Source of the DNA: Cavenderia fasciculata
Lineage: Eukaryota > Evosea > Eumycetozoa > Acytosteliales > Cavenderiaceae
Direction of reading: 5' to 3'
Assembly (NCBI RefSeq): GCF_000203815.1
Contig: NW_004457723.1
Span: 1,550,001-1,614,000, forward strand
DNA length: 64,000 nt
Shown: positions 1-9,829 of the stretch, piece by piece
Position numbering within the stretch: position 1 is the stretch's first letter
Layout: every line of letters begins with the position of its first letter
Notes under the pieces: generated by a model
What the model was told of the DNA's origin: nothing
The model's database searches: none
The model's input: only the letters and a program-made list of their open reading frames with translations
Position numbers and translations under genes: made by a program

Positions 1-612
1 TAGAATTTACTGGTGATTTAATTCAATCAAATGATTCAACTACTATTATTTTAGTAACTGATAAAAATAATTCAAATGGTAAGAAAGAAAGAATGAGTAA
101 AAACATAATATTTAAATTAAAGAATAATTTATTAACTTTTCTTTTATTATTTTCTATTAGTTAAAGTGAATGGTAATTTTAGTGTAGATGGTGAATTAAT
201 TATTTATGTTGATAATAAAAGATTGAGGAATGGTGCTGGTTCTGAACATGGATCTTTTGAAATTGAAATCATTACTAGTAACTCTGTAATAAGTGGTGAC
301 TATAGAAATGGTATCAAGATTATTGAATACGAAGGACAAGTAGTTGATGATCCATGTAAATACAAGGTTCAGAAAAAAGAAAGATCATTTGCAATGTTGG
401 TCAATTTGGATCAATCGTGTAGTTCATCTAGTCAAGAAGCATCCAAAGCATTGTTTAAAGATACAAAAACAAAGATTGGTTTATTGGTTGGTGTATTTGG
501 TTCCATTGCCATCATCTCTGTTATTTGTACAGTCATTATCATGAAGAGGCATCAAATCAATACCTTTTTAAAAATTAAACAACAATCACTTAGACACAGT
601 CGTGTATTATAA
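1..612 (+). CDS. C-terminal part of a single-pass membrane protein (partial)
   Basis: The 5' end lies outside the window. The visible exons are 1-78 and 161-612, separated by an intron at 79-160 (GTAAGA...TTAG). Joining them in the frame that starts at base 3 gives about 175 residues and a TAA stop at 610-612. The visible part is a beta-rich, Asn/Ser-rich extracellular-type segment with two cysteines (CKY and QSC). It is followed by one strongly hydrophobic stretch encoded at about 472-543 and a short basic tail (KRH...KIKQQ), as expected of a type I plasma-membrane protein with a cytosolic C-terminus. Dictyostelids have many large cell-surface proteins with this ending. I do not recognise the family from this fragment and assign no function. 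Confidence 0.7.
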
Positions 613-733
613 AACTAATATATAAATAATAAATTAGAGTATACTATTTACAAAATGATTATTTATTTTATTTTATTTTCTTTGTTTTAATGTTATTTAC
701 AAATTAAAAGAATGTTTGTCATATTCCTTTGTT

Positions 734-1092
734 TTAAAAGACTATACCAGAACCAGTTAGCTTTACCTCCTTTTTGTTTTCATCCTTTACTGATTGGATC
801 TTTTCTCTTTTTTCTTGTTTCTAAAAAAAAGAAAATAGATAGATATTAATATCAAAGTTAAAGGTTTGTTATTATTATTGAAATAATTTACTTGTAATAA
901 TTTATCCTTTGCTTCTTGCATTTTTAATTCTTTTGCAGCCCATTCAGATCTCTTTAATTCATTGTATTCATTGGCATCTTCAATATCTTGAATGGTACGA
1001 ATTGAATAAAAGCATCGTCCAGATGACATTGGCTTGGAGAGTGGTGCTTTGAACCATGGAATTAAACCAACTAATCTTCTAGAGTTATTCAT
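734..1092 (-). CDS. Small protein, possibly mitochondrial, unknown function
   Basis: Two exons, 1092-892 and 820-734, are separated by a 71-bp intron (GTAAAT...TTTTAG, phase 0). They encode about 95 residues. The first 35 residues are rich in Arg, Ser and Phe with no acidic residue (RRLVGLIPWFK, then SSGRCFYSIR), which resembles a mitochondrial presequence. The rest is a charged, probably helical segment (ELKRSEWAAKELKMQEAK) with a short KLTGSGIVF end. Without splicing the frame runs into a Lys/Asn-rich intron translation, so the spliced model is preferred. No family is recognised. A small matrix or inner-membrane accessory protein is only an inference. Confidence 0.6.
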
Positions 1093-1530
1093 TGTTATTT
1101 TTATGAGGAAGAACTTGTTAAGTTATTGATAGATATTATTGAAGAAGAAGATATATTTATGTATGTATGCTTATATTAAAATATTTCATCGAGACAGAGA
1201 GGATGTTGTGAGCCATTATATATCGATGAAGAGGAGGATGAAAAAGAAAAAATTAAATAAATTAAATTCCGTGTGCCAATTTTCCTTTTTTGGTCCATCT
1301 TTTTGAATTGATTTTTTTTTTTCATCAATTAACAACATTAATTAATTGTATGGGTACACACCATACACCCCCAATAAACAAATAAGTTGTATTCATTCAG
1401 TTTCACACTCAGCTCTGCTAAACTTTTCACTGATGAACAATGAATTGAATGTATGGAGGATCAAATTAGATTTAATATTATTATTATTTATACAATTTTA
1501 TTATTGGGGGTGTAATTATTATTTAGATAT

Positions 1531-2938
1531 TTAATTACTATCACCATTAGAAGTTGAAGAATCAACTTCAAGTTGATTGATTTCTTCTTCCATTCTTTTA
1601 CTATTATTATTACTATTATTATTATTTTCAATTATTTGTTGTTTTGAATTTGAGTCATCCATTTCAATAAAAACATTAGAGTTTCCGTCAAATGGAGCCA
1701 CAGATTCTTGTTGTTTGGAAATAGTTATTGAAATATTTCCTGTACCTGACCCTCCTCCACCTCCTCTTTTATTATTTGATAAATCTATATGGTACGGAAA
1801 TAAATAAATGTATTAATAAATCAAATACTTTTAAAATGATTTAATTTCTTTTATATTATTTACCTTTTGATGATGAATTTGATTTTTCAATATGAGTACG
1901 TTTAAATAGGAAATAATTTTTAAACTTTCCACCGGCGAGACAATAGAGTACAATTATCATTTGACCTCCATCAATGACAAATGTGATACTAACCTCTGAT
2001 GGAAAGTATTTATAGGTGTGTTGGTCTAGGACAAAGACAAATGCAATGTCATGGGCAAGAGTCATTAAAACGATTGCTGCAGCCGTAACCAATAATATCT
2101 TGGTGTTTCTAATGGTACGACCAAAGGTTGATGATTTTTGTGAACTTTGTTTGAGTGCTTTAACAAACCCAACTCCATTTACTGCCACTGCCGATCCAAA
2201 TGAAATCATATATACCAAGAATCCAATACCCTCTAACAAACTCCAATCCTCATGTGTACTGACACACAGAACAGTCACTGAAACCTCCCAACAAAAGAAT
2301 ATGGTTATCAAGAAAATAAAGAATTTTCTAACCTTGGATGTATTTTCAAAATGAATATCATCGGCAATATAAAATGTATACAACATCTTTGTCCAAAATT
2401 CTGTTATAAATATCCATGAACAAATTAAAAAGAATGTTCCTAAAAGAATAAAAAGAATAAAAAAAAAAAAGAAATATTAATAAATATATTTAAATTATTT
2501 TAGAATATAGATATACAAACCCCAAGAGAAACAAAAATACCACCAACTTCCAACTCTATATTCACATGGTTGATTATAATGTACAATATCTCCAATCACT
2601 CTGCATAAACAAAAGGTTCCTTGAAATGTAAATACCAATAATCTAGTTGATAGCTTTCTACCCTTTTCTCTAATTTCAAGATATACTTGACCAAAATTAA
2701 TTAAAAAGAATAATGCATAAAAAAAGGTTCTAATTCCCCTATAATTAAATAACTGGTAAATTAATATTATTGACTTTTAAAAGTTGAAATTTCATACTTA
2801 CCAAAATGAATACATCAACTTGTCGGTTGCAAAATTATCGGTATATGGTCTATTACATTCATCATCCAACAATGATGAAGTTAATGTAGTATTGTCATCT
2901 GCAGTATTAGAGACTGCCTGATAAAGATATTCAATCAT
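1531..2938 (-). CDS. Multi-pass (about 7 TM) membrane protein, possibly THH1/TOM1/TOM3-like
   Basis: Four exons (2938-2802, 2738-2521, 2439-1864, 1784-1531) give 394 residues with every junction in frame. The N-terminus is a short Asp/Asn/Thr-rich segment. Roughly seven hydrophobic helices follow, including WGIRTFFYALFF, the TFFLICSWIFITEFW region, SFGSAVAVNGVGFVKAL, ILLVTAAAIVLMTLAHDIAF and VSITFVIDGGQMIIVLYCLA. The tail of about 100 residues is cytosolic-looking, poly-Gly then poly-Asn, and ends in SNGDSN. Topology and the R-T-x-F motif in an early helix recall the THH1/TOM1/TOM3-GPR137 group of seven-TM proteins. This rests on pattern memory, and another dictyostelid 7TM family is equally possible. 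Confidence 0.7.
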
Positions 2939-3838
2939 TCTATTATTATTTAATTGTTCTGATTCTGATTGATTCCTTTTCCGACTCCGACTCTATCTAA
3001 TTAATTCTATTTTTTGAAGATATTCTCTTATCTCGATTCTCCTTTTATTATTATTTTTATCGGGTTGGTGTTTCGAAATAAATATCGAGCGTAAGAAAGG
3101 GCGATGCGATTGTGTGTTGTAAACAATGAATTATTAGTTGTATCTTTAAAAACAAAAAAAAATATTAAAATAAACTTTCTTTCTATTATTCATTGTTAAT
3201 CGACAGTGGTTTGTTTAGAGTATCGACGATAAGGTGGAGGAATGGGCAACATTGTCTTTGCAGGGTCATGAAAGTTGAACAAGGAAGACTCTTTTATCCC
3301 CAAACCGTCTCTACAAATTTTATAATAACTCCTCGCAGAAGAATATCATTGTACCCCTAGCAAACTCTTTTTGTCAGTTAATTGATCATGGGGCCGATGT
3401 ACTTTTTCAACATTATTCATTTCTCTCTTTCTCGATCGAGGCACATTCTGACCCCCTTCGATAATAGTATCTTTTGATTTTTTTTGTCCTTGTTCGAAAA
3501 GTACCCGTTTTTTTATTCGGAGACGGTTCGTTAAAAACAACAAAAATTATCCAAGACATCTTTGCATTGTCCAAGGATATTTTAGATGTTGTTGTAAGCG
3601 AGCTGCAACGGCTCATTACTAGTAGTCTATTTTTGATGTACGTATCCGTCGAAAGGGTGAAGTCGTAAAAGAATGTTCGGCAATTGTTCCTCCGAGTCCG
3701 GAGAACGATAATACTGTTTAGATTTTAAAACACATGATACTTTTTTTATTATCGAAAAGGAGTATGAAATGTACTCCTCAAACAAGTATACTTGGTGTGA
3801 ATATCTGATCGGTGAAGTACAAAGAAGAAGAGGATGAT
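2939..3838. other. Gene-free stretch with a GC-richer, possibly decayed segment
   Basis: This 900-bp stretch lies between the 3' end of the Abp1 gene and the 5' end of the 7TM gene. Bases 2939-3200 look like an ordinary AT-rich promoter. Bases about 3205-3780 are less AT-rich than other intergenic DNA here and contain only short ORFs (60-90 codons) on both strands, with no splice pattern I could join. It may be a decayed gene or mobile-element remnant. No functional RNA was recognised. Confidence 0.4.
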
Positions 3839-5359
3839 TTAAAGTTGAACAAAGTTTTTGGGGAAGAAACCAACAGCTCCATTGAGCTCTCCTTGCCACC
3901 ATCCAGATGGATCGGATTGATCGAGAACCTTGATAGAATCACCTTCACTAAAAATAGAAAGAAATAGGTTAAATATAAATATATAAATAATAAATATACT
4001 TTATAATTGTACATACGCAAAAGAAAGATCACCTTCATTTTCACCTTGGTAGGCATAGAGAGCAGTGGCATATGGGTAATCACTTTGTTCGTAACCTTGT
4101 TGATCATCATATTGTTGTTGTGATTCATCATAGGCTTGCTCTTGGTGTTGATCATAACCTTGTTGTTGTTGATCATCATAGTGTTGTTGTTGGTCATCAT
4201 AGGCTTGTTCTTGGTGTTGATCGTAACCTTGTTGTTGATCGTCATAGTGTTGTTGTGATTCATCATAATGTTGTTCTTGTTGATCGTAACCTTGGTCATA
4301 TGATTGTTCTTGTTGTTGATCGTAACCTTGATCATATTGTTGCTCTTGTTGTTGGTCATAACCTTGATCATATTGTTGTTCCTGTTGATCGTAACCTTGA
4401 TCATATTGTTGTTCTTGTTGTTCTTCATAGACTGGTTCAGGTTCTGGTTCTGGTTGACGAACGACGACTGGTGGCTTGGGAGCAACCTTTGGCTTGGGAG
4501 CTGGAGTTGGTGCAGCTGGAGCTTGTTGTTGTTGTGGTTGGAAACGGTTGGCAACATTTCCGGTAGTTCTTGGTGGGGGTGGTTTGACTGGCTCTGTTTG
4601 GGGAGCAGCTGTCATTTGTTGGAAACGATTGGTAATGGTACGTGAGGGAGGTGCCGATGTAGTCGAGGACGATGAGATGGGGGCAGATGTCTTGGGAGCG
4701 GTAGCATTATCCTTCCAATAGTTCTCACGTTCAGTGGTGATGTTGTACTCGGAACGGTCGGGACGGGCAGGTTCCTTGGTGGCAGGTGCAGAGTTGCTCT
4801 TCCAGTATTGAGCCGACTCATCCTTTTTGTTGTAATCGGTCTTGTCAAATGTCTTTTGCGAGACGTTGGATTGAGTGGCAGCAGTTCTACCCTGTGACAC
4901 AGAGGTTGGTACATTGATCTTGGACGAACCTTGCACCTTGGCACCAGAGTCGTACGAGGCACCAGTAGCCTTGTTCAAAGCACTGATAATCGATTTCTCA
5001 TCGACATCATCTTCGTTACGAGCGTTGACTTGGTGATGGAGTGGTTTGAGAATACGACCAATCTCGATGGCGTGACCACTAAAGCTTCCCTTGATGGGAC
5101 CGTTGACACCGTCACCACAATAGGCAATGTAGACAAACTTGTTCATGTTGTTAATCTCGTAACGAATGTAAGCATAACGAATCGAAGAGTCTGACAACTC
5201 TTCACGCAATTCTTCGAGGCCACCATTTCCACTCTCATAAAACTTGATCTTGTTCATGCTCTTTGGTACGTATCCCAAACACATCCATCTCTCACTGCCA
5301 TCTTGAACAGCTTTAATGTGTTGCATAATCTCTGGGTCTGATAAATCTGGTGTTGTCAT
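3839..5359 (-). CDS. abpE: Abp1/drebrin-like actin-binding protein (ADF-H + SH3)
   Basis: Exons 5359-4017 and 3947-3839 (intron GTATGT...TTTTAG) encode 483 residues. Residues about 5-130 form an ADF-homology domain (DPEIMQHIKAVQDGSERW at the start, SIRYAYIRYEI, FVYIAYCGDGVNGPIKGSFS). The middle is Pro/Ser/Thr-rich with two copies of an N-R-F-Q-P/Q motif. Residues about 311-431 are a Gln/Tyr/Asp tandem repeat of YDQGYDQQ-like units. The C-terminus, about 432-483, is an SH3 domain (ALYAYQGENEGDLSFAEGD, WWQGELNG, GFFPKNFVQL) completed only by the second exon. The domain order matches Abp1/drebrin-like proteins, which bind F-actin and link it to endocytic and Arp2/3-regulating partners in the cortex. 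The gene symbol follows dictyostelid usage as I remember it. Confidence 0.93.
4060..4430 (-). repeat. Tandem repeat coding for YDQGYDQQ-type units in Abp1
   Basis: The Abp1 linker contains imperfect repeats of units such as EQQYDQGYDQQ and the later variant QQHYDDQQQGYDQHQEQAYD. At DNA level these are GTTGTTCTTGTTGATCGTAA-like units (plus strand) of about 33-50 bp. The repeats lie just before the SH3 domain. They are likely to vary in copy number between strains and may act as a Tyr-rich flexible or phase-separating linker (inference). Confidence 0.85.
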
Positions 5360-5720
5360 TTTGTTATTTAATTTATTGATGATCTTTTAAATCTGATCTA
5401 CTACTACTTATATACGTATATATATATTACTTTTACAAAACTATTTAAATATATATTTATATATGTGTGTGATTATATATATATATTAGATAGTACTTTT
5501 TTTGATGAATATCTTTAAAAATACAACAAACTACTTATTTTAAATAATGAATGAGGAGGATTTTACTTTAATTACCTTGTCTTTGTGTCCTCAAAATATT
5601 TAAGATTTTTATTTTTTTTTTCATTTTTTTTTCACGCAGCGTAAAAACAAAGAAAGAAGTGAAAGAATGAATAGGGTTATAGTTTTTTAATTTATTACTA
5701 CACTTGTTTGACGCACTTCT
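5360..5720. other. AT-rich intergenic region upstream of Abp1
   Basis: This 361-bp region lies between the Abp1 start and the 3' end of the GH25 gene. It contains TA-rich microsatellite-like sequence (5410-5490) and long T runs. There is one imperfect palindrome around TTCACGCAGCGTAAAA at about 5631-5646. No gene is visible. Confidence 0.5.
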
Positions 5721-6464
5721 TTAATAGTAGTTTTTATTTACATACAAACCACATTCGACAACATCACTATTGTATTGTTTGATGGTTGGATTGATCCATC
5801 CGCCGAAAGGTGAAAAGTCAGAGAACGATGGTATGTTATCCAAGTTGGAATACCAGAGTGGGAATGAGGCAGCACCATCCCATTGACCCATGATTTGGGA
5901 CCATTGCTCAGCCGACGTGTATACACCGACAGCATAACCAGCAGCATTGGCTCCCATCACCATAGATTTAAAGAATGCTTGGTTTTCATCTGGGTAGAGG
6001 GACCAGTATCCTGGACCTTGTACATCAATCCATACCAATCCAAACTTGGCATTGTATGCCTTGATCGATTGGATCATACCAAATACTTGACTATATCCAC
6101 TTCTACTAACGCATAAAGGACATGGCATTGCATAAACATCTACTTTGGTCATACCACCATCCCACTATTAAAACATAAACATAAACATAAATTATGTTAA
6201 TTAGAAGTTGTAAAAATGTTTTGGTTTGTTGGTATTGGTCGAACTACTAAAACTACTTACAGCATTTTCAATAGATTCTGGGCCATTTGGATCAGGTTGA
6301 CCATATTTTAAACCACGAATAATGACATATGTAAAACTATTTGATTTTAGACAATCAAAAGTAGAACTATTGGTTTGGGTAGAGATATCAACACCCAAAG
6401 TGGCTGTAGATAGACCAAAGATGGTAAAGAATAAAACAATAAATAATATGATTTGTTTGTGCAT
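5721..6464 (-). CDS. Secreted GH25 lysozyme/counting-factor-50-like protein
   Basis: Exons 6464-6261 and 6164-5721 (intron GTAAGT...AATAG) encode 215 residues. Residues 1-21 are a clear signal peptide (LFIVLFFTIFGLSTA). The mature protein begins TLGVDIS, the first GH25 strand with its conserved Asp. The fold continues through FTYVIIRGLKYG, a DVYAMPCPLC segment, VFGMIQSIKAYNAKFGLVWIDVQG, VGVYTSAEQWSQIMG and PLWYSNLDNIPSF. GH25 enzymes cut the peptidoglycan glycan chain. In dictyostelids related proteins include the CF50 subunit of the counting-factor complex, which limits aggregate size. The family's DxE catalytic pair reads D-V-Q here, so the expected glutamate is replaced by glutamine, and hydrolase activity is doubtful. 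A role in the extracellular signalling complex or in feeding on bacteria are alternatives. Confidence 0.85.
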
Positions 6465-6758
6465 TTGTTTTTTTTAAAAAAAGAAAGAAGAAATAAATAA
6501 ATAAATGATAAATGATCAATTCAACTCTTTAAATCAATATCACAAAGGTGCAACCATCAGGATATTTAAAAGGATAATTGGAAATTTCCATCCATACGCA
6601 AAATAATCTAAAATTTAAAAAATATCGGGATAAAGATTAATTAAATATCTGTTCACCTACAAACATTTCTTAAACACTCAAGCAATCAAGTTTGCAAAAG
6701 TAAGAGAGTCGTGGAAAACACAATAAAGGTTAAACACTATTTGATTTATTTTAGTTAT

Positions 6759-8996
6759 TTAGAAAATTTCATCCAATTGTTTAATAGTAAATGGAAATTG
6801 AATTGATTTTAAATAATGAATGATAATATAATGAGTTGTACAATTTTCTGTGAGTATGGAGGGATTTAGAGTTACTTGATTGAATAAATAAGATTTGAGA
6901 CTATTACTGTCATTATCTTTGGAGAGAGCCCATTGAATTGAAGGGACACTTCTACGTTGATAGGCATATCTAATTATTTCTTTTAGAAAATGTGTTTTGT
7001 TTGTATAGATTTCATTGTCGTAGAAATAGTCTAATACATGTAATTGATTATATACAACTGCCTCTTTTTGAAATTCCAATACAATAGAGAGAGTTTCGTT
7101 TTGATCATGTCCATCTAATAGTCTTGCTACAAGATTGACATTTCCATATTTACAAGCCGATGCCAATGAATAGGTACGAGCAGTTTCTAAACTAGTCACT
7201 GATATTAAGTGGTTGAGTATGGTGAGATCACCTCGATGTCCAACCGACTCCATTGCTTCAGTTGCTATTTTGTGTGTGGTTGGACATGGTTGGATATACC
7301 CGTCACTGAATAACATATTAATCACCTGTGGTGCATACGCCAACAAAGCCTGTTGAAGGAGTTGGTGACAGATGGGTACTTGCACATGTTCACTCTTTTC
7401 CCCGAGCAAACATTTTTGCAGCAGTTTTTTGGCAAGGTTGGCATCATCTAGTTTGAGAATAAAGAATAGTGGGGATTGGTCAAGATCAAGCTTGACATCA
7501 CCCACCAAATCACAGAGATAGAGGTCTAGCATACGACGATCTCTAGAGTAGTTAGAGAGGCATGTGATGCGTGGTGGGTGTCCCAGTTTCATCAGTCTCG
7601 CGTATCCATAGACAGTAGGTTGGGTGGTCAGGCCCGACGATGTACGTAGTGTAGACTGTGGGTCTGATAACCGGGGATACTGTTCGAGTAGATACTCACT
7701 GACATTGTCTAGTCGGTCGACCGATGCAAAGTACGCTCTCACCAGTGTACGATCATCCATCTCTGGTTCGTCACGACCCAAAATACTCTTGTGAATGGCT
7801 ACTATTTGGTCATACGTACAACCCTGTTCTATAAACATGGAAAATGAGTGGTTCTTTGAGAGGTAGCATAGAAACTCGGTGCTGTGCTCTGACAACTTGC
7901 CAAAGAATGATTCGTCACTAAGACGAATCGCTTTCGACATTTTAGCAATATAATGTGCAATCTGATCATCCAACGTGACAAAATGGTATGATTTGGGGTC
8001 TTTTGGAGGGAATTGATAACTTGCTTTGGCATGTTCTTCAGTGGTGATCATTTCTTCGACTTGGAGACGATCAAGAAGTAATTGAATGATTTGATGTTGT
8101 GTCGTGGGATGATGGTGGTGACGATACGTGTCGAGGTATATGTTGAGTTGATGCATTGGGTTCTTCTTGGTAGCGAATTGCTTGATAATGTCAGTGTCGC
8201 CTGAAACCAATTCAAAATGGTCGATTACTCCACGTCGATTGGACTGTACAAACTTGGCAAAACATTCTTCCGACACCTTCCCCCGTATGTATTCGTAAAC
8301 ATCTGTACGTCCAAAATGAGATAATGCACCTTGAAATGTATAGAATGGGTCGGGTGAAGTAGAAGATGACCACTCGACAGGCAGTTCCTTGAACAAGTAT
8401 TCCAACACGTTGAGATGACCACCTTCACAAGCTTGCTCGATTGCAAGGTCACGGGGAAGCACACGAGGTTCAGTCTGAGCCATCAACAATTTGATGATTT
8501 GCATATTACCAGCTTTACAAGCATTGGCAATCACCAAACGATGTACAAACCATTCTCTACGACGATTGTAAATCTCTACAAACAATGAATAGTCTGTCAG
8601 AGTAGAACAGAGTACCAATACACCACTCTCAGTGACACGCATACAGGATGACTTCTTACTACTGCTACTACCAACTATCTTGTCATAAAGTAATCTATGA
8701 TACCCATTGCGACACATATCTTCCAAATCAATCCAATCATCGTACTTCCACTTTCTAACAGTTGCAAATGCCTTGATTGTCAATGCAAATGTATGTCCCC
8801 ATCTATCTAACCTCTGTTTCTTTTGTTCATTGAATATCTTTTTAGTTAGAAAGTTATTCTTTATTATTGAAAAGAATAATGTTGTTGTAGTTGTAGTTGT
8901 ATTATTCTGATTCTTATGTTGTTCATTTATAATCTCTTTATTATTATTATTATTCTCTATTGTTGATGTTGTTGATATTGTATCTTTATTATTCAT
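6759..8996 (-). CDS. Ankyrin-like repeat protein, dictyostelid family (copy 1)
   Basis: A single exon. I take Met at 8996 (MNNKDTIS...) as the start rather than an in-frame Met at 9083, because the extra 29 residues translate AT-rich promoter-like DNA. The product is about 745 residues. An Asn/Thr-rich N-terminus is followed by a FLTKKIFNEQ segment and scattered ankyrin-like helix pairs, for example IANACKAGNMQIIKLLMAQ, IEQACEGGHLNVLEYLFKEL and LASACKYGNVNLVARLLDGH. The C-terminus ends IQFPFTIKQLDEIF. The same ending pattern (FPFT plus an acidic helix) recurs in the gene at 9830-12478, so the two are paralogues. Dictyostelids carry many such proteins and their function is not known. Protein-protein binding is the only safe inference. 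Confidence 0.85.
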   Translation of the reverse strand: MNNKDTISTTSTIENNNNNKEIINEQHKNQNNTTTTTTTLFFSIIKNNFLTKKIFNEQKKQRLDRWGHTFALTIKAFATVRKWKYDDWIDLEDMCRNGYHRLLYDKIVGSSSSKKSSCMRVTESGVLVLCSTLTDYSLFVEIYNRRREWFVHRLVIANACKAGNMQIIKLLMAQTEPRVLPRDLAIEQACEGGHLNVLEYLFKELPVEWSSSTSPDPFYTFQGALSHFGRTDVYEYIRGKVSEECFAKFVQSNRRGVIDHFELVSGDTDIIKQFATKKNPMHQLNIYLDTYRHHHHPTTQHQIIQLLLDRLQVEEMITTEEHAKASYQFPPKDPKSYHFVTLDDQIAHYIAKMSKAIRLSDESFFGKLSEHSTEFLCYLSKNHSFSMFIEQGCTYDQIVAIHKSILGRDEPEMDDRTLVRAYFASVDRLDNVSEYLLEQYPRLSDPQSTLRTSSGLTTQPTVYGYARLMKLGHPPRITCLSNYSRDRRMLDLYLCDLVGDVKLDLDQSPLFFILKLDDANLAKKLLQKCLLGEKSEHVQVPICHQLLQQALLAYAPQVINMLFSDGYIQPCPTTHKIATEAMESVGHRGDLTILNHLISVTSLETARTYSLASACKYGNVNLVARLLDGHDQNETLSIVLEFQKEAVVYNQLHVLDYFYDNEIYTNKTHFLKEIIRYAYQRRSVPSIQWALSKDNDSNSLKSYLFNQVTLNPSILTENCTTHYIIIHYLKSIQFPFTIKQLDEIF

Positions 8997-9403
8997 TATA
9001 TTTAAAAAGAAAGATAAATATAAATAGATTAATAAAGAATGAAAATGAAACTTAAAGTTGAATGAGTGAATGGAATGACCCACCCTTCTTCCTCTCTCAA
9101 CTATCTCATTCCCCTTTCTTTTGATAATTCCTTTTGAGAGTTTGAGTGGTTGAAGACCCTTTAAATTTCATTGTACTCAACTCCTGTCAAGATCGTCGAT
9201 TCAAAAAAATTCCCCCTTAATTTAGTGCCCAAAACAATCCATCCAATTTCAAATAAAGACAAGGGTTTTTTTGGTCATGATTTTAACTAATTTTTGTCTT
9301 GTGATTAAGTACTAGGGTGTCTTTGCCTCTTTTGTTGCTACATTATATTATTTTGAATACTTGTATATAGTCAGAATAGAGATAGATAGATAATCATATA
9401 AAA
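8997..9403. promoter_or_regulatory. Divergent promoter region between ankyrin copy 1 and a small gene
   Basis: This 407-bp spacer lies between two divergently transcribed start codons (8996 minus, 9404 plus). It contains pyrimidine-rich and CCC-containing tracts (ACCCACCCTTC, TTCCCCCTTAA) that stand out in AT-rich DNA. No specific element was identified. Confidence 0.4.
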
Positions 9404-9677
9404 ATGTCAGGATCAGCATCATCATTAAAAAGTCACTTTGAAAAGGTACGCTATTGTTGGATATCGAATGGAAGGGAATTTCTCTTGTTGGTATATTTGA
9501 TATATTCTAACAGTCATGATTGTTAATGCATTATAGGAAATTGAAAGAGCTAACGAACCAGCAGGGAGAAAGGAGCGTGTCTGGACGCCTAAATCAGACG
9601 ATTCATACAATCGTCAAACTACAAAACAAGTGGCTGGAGGTCCACCACCAAAAAAATCAATCAGTGATTTACCATAG
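9404..9677 (+). CDS. Small 60-residue protein, unknown
   Basis: Exons 9404-9445 and 9537-9677 (intron GTACGC...TATAG, phase 0) encode about 60 residues. The product is polar and probably unstructured. It starts MSGSASSLKSHFEKEIERAN and is Arg/Lys-rich in the middle (GRKERVWTPKSDDSYN). It ends in a PPPKKSISDLP tail. No membrane segment or signal peptide is visible. The first exon codes for only 14 residues, which explains why the gene is easy to miss. No family is recognised. Confidence 0.6.
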
Positions 9678-9829
9678 ATTCAAGATGATCATCTTAATTA
9701 TTTGTAACTTTACTTACTAGTTATAGTCAATTATTAGCAATAATAATAATAATAATAATACACATCAAATTTGTACATATTCATTTATTTATTTAACCAA
9801 AAAAATTAATTAATTAATTATTATTATGA

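Noticed and set aside
4072-4566. Plus-strand ORFs of 81-164 codons opposite the Abp1 repeat region
   Set aside because: They are Val/His/Leu-rich shadows produced by the CAA/GAT-rich repeat on the coding strand.
5721-6464. GH25 gene as a phage endolysin or bacterial transfer
   Set aside because: It has an intron, a eukaryotic signal peptide and the layout of amoebal GH25 proteins.
9000-9083. Upstream Met (9083) as the start of ankyrin copy 1
   Set aside because: The extra residues are AT-driven Phe/Tyr/Leu sequence and look like translated promoter.
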